NCBI GenBank assembly: GCA_900555615.1
Contig: USMB01000028.1
Span: 1 to 22,332 of the forward strand
Direction: 5' to 3'
DNA from: an uncultured Clostridium sp.
GTDB lineage: Bacteria; Bacillota; Clostridia; TANB77; CAG-508
Length of the DNA stretch: 22,332 bases
Below are positions 16,110-22,332 of this stretch, piece after piece. The position numbers and the translations under genes are program-made. Numbering within the stretch: position 1 is the first letter of the stretch; each line of letters starts with the position of its first letter. The notes beneath the pieces were generated by a model. The model ran no database searches and had not been told where the DNA came from. It was given only the letters and a program-made list of their open reading frames with translations.

Positions 16110-16183
16110 TGGAGCAGGTAGTGGGAATCGGACCCGCGAATCAACCTTGGCAAGGTTGCATTTTACCACTAAATTATACCTGC
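16110..16183 (-). tRNA. tRNA-Gly (anticodon GCC)
   Basis: A 74-base cloverleaf with encoded CCA (16110-16112). Acceptor stem GCAGGTA/TACCTGC is perfect with U73. The anticodon stem CAACC/GGTTG carries TTGCCAA in the loop, anticodon GCC (16149-16151 on the opposite strand). The D-stem is made only of A-T pairs. The T-stem GCGGG/CCCAC has one C-A mismatch (50-64), and the T-loop is TCCGATT, again with C at position 55. It is the first gene of the two-tRNA transcript. Confidence 0.95.
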
Positions 16184-16198
16184 GTCAAAGACTTTATA

Positions 16199-16227
16199 AT
16201 AATATCAAAATATTTATGATTTGTCAA
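16199..16227 (-). promoter_or_regulatory. Promoter of the tRNA-Gly/tRNA-Cys operon
   Basis: On the minus strand TTGACA (16222-16227), a 17-base spacer, and TATTAT (16199-16204). The -10 ends 15 bases before the tRNA-Gly 5' end. The -35 starts only 3 bases after the stop codon of the carboxypeptidase gene. Confidence 0.85.
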
Positions 16228-16230
16228 GAG

Positions 16231-17484
16231 CTATATCGGATTTTTATAGAATAAAAATTCCAAATTAGAAGTAAGATTTTTTAACATATCATAAAAAAAC
16301 TCAGTGCAATTTTTTTGTTCAATAGAATTGGTATTATAAATTTTTAATGTAAAGATATTTTCATTAGCAATACTCAATGAAATATATCCTATAGAGCTAT
16401 TAGCAGGAAGAGGCGCAGTAAAATCTGTGTTACAATATATGTATATGCTAATATTATCTAAATGTTTACTGTTTATTGGTAAAAAATCATATGGTAAAGA
16501 TTCTAGAGCAATGTCAACCTCATTAGATTTTCCTTTTTCAACTTTAAAGCTAGAAGAATTACACAATTTCCAATTATCAAATTCAGATAAAATTTCATCT
16601 TTTATATTTACTAATTCAAAATTTGAATAGATATAGTTTATTAAATTTACACTATCTCTAGTTCTATCTTTTTTAGTATCAGCACCAAGGACAATACAAA
16701 TTAAATCCATATTGTTTCGCTTTATAGCAGTAACCAAGCAACGGTTAGCACCATTGGTAAAGCCAGTTTTAATGCCATAAACACCTTCAAAATTTCCAAG
16801 AAGTTCATTAGTATTTGAAAGTGATTTAGAATATTTGTTAATAGTGATAGTATGATTTTTGGTACCAACAATATTACGAAAAGTTTCATTTTTTAAAGCA
16901 TAATCTGCTATTTTGGCAAGTTCATAAGCAGTGGTATAATGTGATTCATTATCAAGTCCATGAGGAGTAACAAAATGAGTTGAGGTTAATCCAAGTTCAG
17001 AAACTTTGTTGTTCATTAGATTAGAAAAGCCAGGTAAATCACCTCCAACAAATTCTGCAAGAGCTACGGCAGCATCATTTCCAGAACATAATAGTAATCC
17101 ATATAGTAGATCTTTAATAGAAACTTTATCGTTTGTATGTAATCCTAAACGTGAACCGCCAGTACCCGCAGCTTTTTGAGATATTGTAACAATACTTTCT
17201 AAATTTGCATTTTCTATTACAACTATAGCAGTCATAATTTTGGTTGTAGATGCCATTTTACGTTTTTCGTTCTCATTTTTCCCATATAAGATTAAACCAG
17301 AGTTTCTATCTAAAACAATTGCAGCCCTAGAATTTATTGAGGGTTCTGTAATAATTTCAGAAGAAGAACTAGTAATATAAGAAAAATCTATTGGATTTTC
17401 TAAATCTTCTTCATCTGCAAATACTGGAAAAATATATGAAAAAATTATCAAAAACAAACATATTAAAAACCTATAAATTTTCAC
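16231..17484 (-). CDS. D-alanyl-D-alanine carboxypeptidase (S11 family, PBP5-like)
   Basis: A secreted or membrane-attached penicillin-binding protein that trims the terminal D-Ala from peptidoglycan stem peptides. The start is taken as GTG at 17482-17484, with GGAGG (17490-17494) five bases upstream; a TTG at 17494-17496 is in frame but overlaps that site. From the GTG the protein has 417 residues. A signal peptide runs to about residue 23 (ending PVFA). The three active-site motifs are present: STTK with S79 and K82, SGN at 133-135, and KTG at 238-240. The N-terminal catalytic domain is complete, followed by a beta-rich C-terminal domain and an ending (FFYDMLKNLTSNLEFLFYK) that could form the amphipathic membrane anchor of this family. 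It is divergent from the large surface protein gene. No terminator separates it from the tRNA promoter, so read-through into the tRNAs is possible. Confidence 0.93.
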   Translation of the reverse strand: MKIYRFLICLFLIIFSYIFPVFADEEDLENPIDFSYITSSSSEIITEPSINSRAAIVLDRNSGLILYGKNENEKRKMASTTKIMTAIVVIENANLESIVTISQKAAGTGGSRLGLHTNDKVSIKDLLYGLLLCSGNDAAVALAEFVGGDLPGFSNLMNNKVSELGLTSTHFVTPHGLDNESHYTTAYELAKIADYALKNETFRNIVGTKNHTITINKYSKSLSNTNELLGNFEGVYGIKTGFTNGANRCLVTAIKRNNMDLICIVLGADTKKDRTRDSVNLINYIYSNFELVNIKDEILSEFDNWKLCNSSSFKVEKGKSNEVDIALESLPYDFLPINSKHLDNISIYIYCNTDFTAPLPANSSIGYISLSIANENIFTLKIYNTNSIEQKNCTEFFYDMLKNLTSNLEFLFYKNPI

Positions 17485-17528
17485 GATAACCTCCAAAAAA
17501 CAAAATCAATAAAATATATGAAAAAATG

Positions 17529-17557
17529 TTGATTTTATTCTTCAAAAGAAGTATAAT
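17529..17557 (+). promoter_or_regulatory. Promoter of the large surface protein gene
   Basis: TTGATT (17529-17534), 17-base spacer, perfect TATAAT (17552-17557). The site AGGAAAGGA (17586-17594) precedes the ATG at 17604. The same 120-base divergent region must also hold the promoter of the carboxypeptidase gene, for which no clear pair of hexamers was found. Confidence 0.65.
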
Positions 17558-17603
17558 AAATAATGTATTAAACTCTGAAAAAGAGAGGAAAGGATGAATT
17601 TTA

Positions 17604-20600
17604 ATGAAAAAAAAGATTGGGATAATTATTGCCATTGTAGCTATCATAGCATTTTTACTAAGCTATATCATAAGTTACGCAAATACAGGAGAAACATTAC
17701 ATGTTAATTTAACGAGACTAGACACAACAGGAATAGGATACGGAATAGGAAATGCAGAACAAAGTTCAGGAAATAATGCAGTAATATGGAATATTACTAC
17801 GCATGATGCAAATGGAGCAGTAAGTGCAACACAAAGAAATTTATATTGTGTAAAAGCAAATTATGGTGCAACATGGGAAACAGCAGGAGGACCAAGCACA
17901 GTATTAGATTATAACTTATCATATGATTTGCAAAAAGATAGAACAGAGTTGTTAAATAAAATAGTAGACAATGGAACAGACATAGATGATGTAGTAAAAA
18001 CACTATTATCAGAAAGTGGATATTACAGAGAATTATTGTGGATATTAGACAATTCATATATACCAGGAACAACAGATAAGAAAGAATTCTTAAAAAGCAT
18101 AGGGATAGAGTATGATTCAGAATTACAAGCATATGTATATAATCCAATAAGTGGATATGATTATAGTAGTCATGTATCAGGAAACTCAATGATGTTCGGA
18201 TATAGTGAAGAACATTTAATGACAGAAGCAGATGTAAAAGCAGTACAAAGAGCAGCAATATGGTATTATACAAATTATAAGCAAGATCCAACAAATAATG
18301 AAGAATTTAACAATAAAGAAAGAACAGACTGGTTAACAATAACTAAAGATGGAACAACATATCAACAATTATCAGATTACAACAAAACAACAGGTGAAGG
18401 ACCAGAAAGATTTGAACAAGCACAAATATTGTACAATTATTTGATAGATGCAGCATCAAACAATAAAGAAATGTATACAGCAGCAAATAATTATACAGTA
18501 GATGGAGGAGTAAAAGTAAATACAGATGGATTAAGTGCAAATGCAGAAGGGAAATATAAATTAACCACAACAAGAGTAGGAAGCAATTATGTAGTAGGAC
18601 CAATAAAAATAGATAAAAATGGAACAGTTCAATATGGAATAACAATAGAAGTAACAGACCAAAATGGAAATAAACTAAATTATACATATACAGACCAAAA
18701 CGGAAATTCATTAGGGACAACAGATATAAAGACATTAGTAGGAAAAGATGGAGGATTCTACATAACAGTAGCAAGAGCAAATGTAGAAAAAGTAAATGTA
18801 AAAATAGAAGTAACGCAAACAACAACGAAAAAGACATTATGGTTAAAAGGAACAGAAAGTACAGATAAAATAGTATTAGAAAAAGAACAACCAATAGTAG
18901 AAGTAACAAGAAAAGAAGAAAAGTTACCAACAGAATTTGAAAGTCAACCAGAAGAATTTGACTTGGCATTAAGAAAATATATAACACAAGTAAATGGAAC
19001 AAATGTAGCAAATACTAGAGTACCAAATATAGATTTGTCAACATTACAAAGTGGAACAACAGCAACATATAAACATAGAAAAGACCCAGTAGTAGTAAAT
19101 GATAAAGATGAAGTAACATATACACTAGCAATATACAATGAAGGAAATAAAGCTGGATATGCAAGTGAAATAGTAGACCAATTACCAACAGGACTAGTAA
19201 TGGCATCAAGTACAACATCAACAGTAGTATCAAAAGATAAAAATGGAAATGCAAAAAATACATATACAATAAAATATGAACCTTCAGCAAACAAAATAAC
19301 ATTAACAATAGATACAAATAGTGCAAAAAGTTTATCAGCATATAAAACAAGAACTTTAGAGTGTGAAACAATAGAAATAAAATGCAAAGTAGCACAAACA
19401 CCAGATACTCAAAATCAAATCATATTAACAAATGTGGCATGGATATCAGGAGCATATGATTCAGAATCTAAAACTTTAATTACAACAAAGGGTCAAGACA
19501 GAGACTCAGAGCCACAAACAAAGCCAAATGTAAATAAAAATAATATGCAAAATTATAAAGGAAATGAAACAAATAAAGATGACTTAGCAGATCAAAATTA
19601 TTTTTATCAAGGAGAACAAGATGACGATGACTTTGAAAAATTAGTTATAATGCCTGAAGAAAAAATATTTGACTTAGCATTATTTAAACATATAGCAGCA
19701 ATCAGCAAAAATCAAACAATTGAAGATGGAGAATATGTAACAGATACAGGAAAAAAAGATGGAACATATTTAAGAGCACCAGTTGTAACAAATATAGACA
19801 AGGAAACAGGAAAAATAACATATAAACAAAATGACAAGAAAGCATTAATAGTAGAGCAAGGAGATTATGTCTTATATACAATTAGAGTATATAATGAAGG
19901 TGAAGTAAATGGATATGCAAGTAAGATAAAAGATACTTTACCAATAGGGTTAGAATTTGTAACAGAAAATGAAGAATATAATGGAATCTGGAATTTGGAA
20001 GGCTTAGACAGCGATGGTAGACAGGTGGTAACAACAACATGGTTTGCTAAAGGTCAAGGAGCAGAATTAAATGCAAAAGAAGGAGATGCAAACTATAAGG
20101 CCAATTTATTAAAAGCATTAAATAAAGAAGGAGAAATTAGTGATGAAAATCCTGATTATTTAGATGCACAAGTGTTATGTAGAGTTACTGAAAGAGCAAC
20201 ATCAGGTAGAGTTTTAGTAAATTATGCACAAATCTCAGATGATAGTGATGAGAATGGAAAGAAAATAGATGATATTGACTCAACTCCAGATAACTTTGTA
20301 AATCCTGATAGAGATTTTGAAGATGATGAGGATTTTGAAAGAATAAAATTAAGAACAGTAGGTCAATATGATTTAGTTTTAATAAAAGAAGATAAAGATG
20401 GAAAACAATTAAATTCAACAGCAAAATTTGAAGTTACAACTAATGGAAAAACAGAAGAAAAGACAGTTACAGGAAAATTGACAATTGCCCAAAATATGCC
20501 AGTAGATAAAGATCATTTGACAGATGATATTTATGTAATAAAGGAAACACAAGCACCAGACAGCTATTGTGAATTTGATGGAACAATTACAATAACAGTT

Positions 20601-22332
20601 TCTAAAAAAATTAAAGAAGATGGCTCTGGATATGAAAAAAGCATGAAATATACAGTAGTAGATTCAAAAGGTAATGATATTACTAATAATAAAGATGCTA
20701 ATGTGTATGTAAATTCAGATGGAAATATTTATGTAGAAGTTAAAAATTATAAAGAACCAGATATTCATAAAGGTGTAAAAGATGTAACAAACCAGGATTC
20801 TGGATATAATGCAGATGAAAAACATTTATGGGTAATAGAATCAACATTACCAAATAATATAGATGAATATAAGTTTTATAATATAATTGATGATATTGAT
20901 TATAGATTGAAGTTTGAAGGAAGTGATAGTGTTTCTGTAAAAATTGGAAATACAACATTAAGAGAAGGTACAGACTACAGAATTAGCTATACAGAAAATC
21001 CAACAGGAGTTCAAGATAAAACAAAATCAGGAACATTGATATTAACATTTATTGATTTAGATAATTCTATTCAAGCATCTGATAGAATAAAAAATAATGC
21101 AGGAAACAAAATAAAAGTAACATTTAATACAACATTTGCTAAAGATGAAAATGGAAAATTATTAGCAGCTATGGGAGAACAAATAAATAACCAAGCAAAA
21201 CTAGAGTATACAAATACAGCAACAGACAATAAAGTTGTAAAAGAGACAGAAAGACCTGAAGTTCATACAGGTGGAGTAATTTTATACAAATATTATTTAG
21301 CTAATGGACAAAAAGTATCTTTAGAAGGAGCAAAATTTGGTATTTATAAAACTGAAGAAGATGCTAAAAATAACAAAAATGTTATTATGACAGCAATATC
21401 AGATGAAAAGGGACTAGTTAAATTTATTGGATTGCAATATGGCGAAGATGCAAGAGATATAGAAAGTAATAAGCAATCAGATGAAACATATAAATATGAT
21501 GCAGATAAGGCAAGTACAAAATATTGGGTTGCAGAAATAGAAGCTCCAGAAGGATATTATAAATATACAGATCCAATAGAAGTAACAATTAGTAAAGATA
21601 GCTATAATGAAGAAAAAGTTAGTTATGAAGTAGAAAACACTAAATTAAACTTTGACTTAGCATTAAGAAAATTCATAACAAAAGTTCAAGACAAAGATAT
21701 TACAACAAGAATACCACAACCTAAAATTGATGGCGGAAAGATTACATATGACCATACAAAAGATCCTGTAGTTGTACATGCTGGAGATACAGTAATTTAT
21801 ACAATTAGAGTGTATAATGAAGGAAATATTGATGGATATGCAAAAGAAATAGAAGATAACATTCCTGAATATTTAGAATATTTACCAGAAGAAAGCACTA
21901 ATGTTGAATATATGTGGAAAATGTATGATGAAAATGGAGAAGAAACTACAGATAAAAGTAAAGCTGTAAGCATTAGAACTTCATATTTGTCAAAAGAAAA
22001 TGGAGAAGATAAGTTGTTAAAAGCTTTTGATGGAACAACATTAAATTACAAAGATGTTAAAGTTGCATTTAAAGTAAAAGATCCAAATTCTAATACAACT
22101 ATAATTACAAATAAAGCACAAATATTTGATGATAGTGATAAAAATGGAGATAAGATAGAAGATATAGATTCAAAGCCAGGAGAATGGAATGATGGAGAAG
22201 ATGATCAAGATGAAGAACATGTTAAAGTAGAATACTTTGACTTGGCATTACTAAAATTCGTTTCAAAAGTAATAGTAATAGAAGATGGAAAAGAAACAAT
22301 ATCTGAAACAGGATATAATGGTCATGAAGATC
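17604..22332 (+). CDS. Large secreted surface protein with thioester-type and isopeptide-type domains (3' end outside window)
   Basis: One uninterrupted frame of 1576 codons that is still open at the window edge. A signal peptide covers about residues 1-26. Residues about 30-320 resemble the thioester (TQXA) domain of Gram-positive adhesins: Cys82 in LYCVK and Gln215 in VQRAAIW are the expected bond partners. DUF11-like modules opening with FDLAL begin at 452, 689, 1350 and 1545 (cut). Between modules 2 and 3 lie a SpaA/Cna-B-like domain (about 921-1049; K928, E981 in KETQAPDSY, N1048), a region like pilin D2 domains (about 1052-1220), and a second SpaA-like domain (about 1223-1347; K1229, E1311 before APEGYY, N1345). 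The Lys, Glu and Asn set in each is what intramolecular isopeptide bonds need. The gene has its own promoter. A role as a stiff adhesin or stalk is inferred. Any LPxTG or other anchor would be beyond the window. Confidence 0.88.
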   Translation, partial: MKKKIGIIIAIVAIIAFLLSYIISYANTGETLHVNLTRLDTTGIGYGIGNAEQSSGNNAVIWNITTHDANGAVSATQRNLYCVKANYGATWETAGGPSTVLDYNLSYDLQKDRTELLNKIVDNGTDIDDVVKTLLSESGYYRELLWILDNSYIPGTTDKKEFLKSIGIEYDSELQAYVYNPISGYDYSSHVSGNSMMFGYSEEHLMTEADVKAVQRAAIWYYTNYKQDPTNNEEFNNKERTDWLTITKDGTTYQQLSDYNKTTGEGPERFEQAQILYNYLIDAASNNKEMYTAANNYTVDGGVKVNTDGLSANAEGKYKLTTTRVGSNYVVGPIKIDKNGTVQYGITIEVTDQNGNKLNYTYTDQNGNSLGTTDIKTLVGKDGGFYITVARANVEKVNVKIEVTQTTTKKTLWLKGTESTDKIVLEKEQPIVEVTRKEEKLPTEFESQPEEFDLALRKYITQVNGTNVANTRVPNIDLSTLQSGTTATYKHRKDPVVVNDKDEVTYTLAIYNEGNKAGYASEIVDQLPTGLVMASSTTSTVVSKDKNGNAKNTYTIKYEPSANKITLTIDTNSAKSLSAYKTRTLECETIEIKCKVAQTPDTQNQIILTNVAWISGAYDSESKTLITTKGQDRDSEPQTKPNVNKNNMQNYKGNETNKDDLADQNYFYQGEQDDDDFEKLVIMPEEKIFDLALFKHIAAISKNQTIEDGEYVTDTGKKDGTYLRAPVVTNIDKETGKITYKQNDKKALIVEQGDYVLYTIRVYNEGEVNGYASKIKDTLPIGLEFVTENEEYNGIWNLEGLDSDGRQVVTTTWFAKGQGAELNAKEGDANYKANLLKALNKEGEISDENPDYLDAQVLCRVTERATSGRVLVNYAQISDDSDENGKKIDDIDSTPDNFVNPDRDFEDDEDFERIKLRTVGQYDLVLIKEDKDGKQLNSTAKFEVTTNGKTEEKTVTGKLTIAQNMPVDKDHLTDDIYVIKETQAPDSYCEFDGTITITVSKKIKEDGSGYEKSMKYTVVDSKGNDITNNKDANVYVNSDGNIYVEVKNYKEPDIHKGVKDVTNQDSGYNADEKHLWVIESTLPNNIDEYKFYNIIDDIDYRLKFEGSDSVSVKIGNTTLREGTDYRISYTENPTGVQDKTKSGTLILTFIDLDNSIQASDRIKNNAGNKIKVTFNTTFAKDENGKLLAAMGEQINNQAKLEYTNTATDNKVVKETERPEVHTGGVILYKYYLANGQKVSLEGAKFGIYKTEEDAKNNKNVIMTAISDEKGLVKFIGLQYGEDARDIESNKQSDETYKYDADKASTKYWVAEIEAPEGYYKYTDPIEVTISKDSYNEEKVSYEVENTKLNFDLALRKFITKVQDKDITTRIPQPKIDGGKITYDHTKDPVVVHAGDTVIYTIRVYNEGNIDGYAKEIEDNIPEYLEYLPEESTNVEYMWKMYDENGEETTDKSKAVSIRTSYLSKENGEDKLLKAFDGTTLNYKDVKVAFKVKDPNSNTTIITNKAQIFDDSDKNGDKIEDIDSKPGEWNDGEDDQDEEHVKVEYFDLALLKFVSKVIVIEDGKETISETGYNGHED
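18957..22332 (+). repeat. Tandem/dispersed FDLAL modules within the surface protein
   Basis: Protein-level repeats at residues 452-about 620, 689-about 900, 1350-about 1530 and 1545 onward (nt 18957, 19668, 21651, 22236). Each complete unit reads FDLAL-x-K, then a TYK/TYDH strand with DPVVV or a variant, then YT(L/I)-x-(I/V)YNEG-x4-GYA-x-(E/K)I-x-D-x-(L/I)P, and ends with a strand containing Asn (TNVA, VNYA, TNKA). The copies are diverged in DNA, so recent duplication is unlikely. Confidence 0.85.

Noticed and set aside
15959..16254. Short plus-strand open frames covering the tRNA region
   Set aside because: They lie over two convincing minus-strand tRNA genes and their terminator; the translated text is simply the reverse complement of tRNA sequence.
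17494..17496. TTG start for the carboxypeptidase
   Set aside because: It overlaps the GGAGG ribosome-binding site; GTG at 17482-17484 has correct spacing and gives a normal signal peptide.
17594..17596. ATG ten bases upstream of the surface protein start
   Set aside because: It is out of frame, overlaps the likely ribosome-binding site and gives no signal peptide.
18343..19401. Long minus-strand open frames rich in Leu, Phe and Tyr opposite the surface protein
   Set aside because: They are shadows: the sense strand is rich in ACA, GTA, AAT and AAA codons, which read as Leu/Phe/Tyr-type codons in reverse. There is no ribosome-binding site or promoter, and the sense frame has clear domains.
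18957..22332. Possible DNA-level tandem repeat or phase-variable region in the surface gene
   Set aside because: The repeated modules are similar as protein only; no long identical DNA stretches or simple-sequence tracts were seen.

Overview
The window comes from an A+T-rich, low-GC Gram-positive bacterium of clostridial type. The evidence is the conserved gdpP-rplI-dnaB block, strong AGGAGG ribosome-binding sites, sigma-A promoters of TTGACA/TATAAT type, a pair of YmfF/YmfH-like M16 peptidases, a Spo0E-like phosphatase next to a candidate Spo0A box (suggesting a Spo0A phosphorelay), and a class III ribonucleotide reductase activase (anaerobic life). No species name can be supported from this sequence alone. 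Most of the window is chromosomal core; the last ~4.7 kb is accessory cell-surface sequence.

Layout. 1-2108 is the 3' part of rpoC, which shares a two-way terminator with a convergent HD-domain gene. 2695-6625 is a replication/translation/signalling operon: gdpP (c-di-AMP phosphodiesterase), rplI and dnaB. 6671-7154 is a small unrecognised gene with its own promoter and a closing hairpin. 7180-10090 holds tilS and ftsH, as in many Firmicutes, with a separate promoter before ftsH and a terminator after it. 10243-12598 pairs an unrecognised 609-residue membrane-anchored protein with nrdG, 4 bases apart. 12617-12928 is a self-contained rpsU unit. 12939-15561 is a two-gene M16 operon in which only the second protein keeps the zinc motif. 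15630-15949 is a 52-codon spo0E-like gene with a candidate Spo0A box upstream. On the minus strand, 16024-16227 is a tRNA-Gly/tRNA-Cys operon with its own promoter and terminator, downstream of an S11 D-Ala-D-Ala carboxypeptidase (16231-17484).

From 17604 to the window edge runs one long open frame, at least 1576 residues, divergent from the carboxypeptidase. It encodes a secreted surface protein: signal peptide, an N-terminal thioester-type domain, then a chain of beta-domains that appear able to form isopeptide bonds. Three complete copies and the start of a fourth copy of a module opening with Phe-Asp-Leu-Ala-Leu each carry a conserved Lys, and the complete ones also a YNEG Glu and a late Asn. 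Between modules 2 and 3 sit two SpaA/Cna-B-like domains and a D2-like domain. The reading is a long adhesin or stalk, internally cross-linked and possibly able to bond covalently to a host or cell target. This is the most interesting part of the window; its C-terminus and any anchoring signal lie outside it.

No gene-free stretch exceeds about 210 bases, and no CRISPR array, insertion sequence or rRNA gene was seen.
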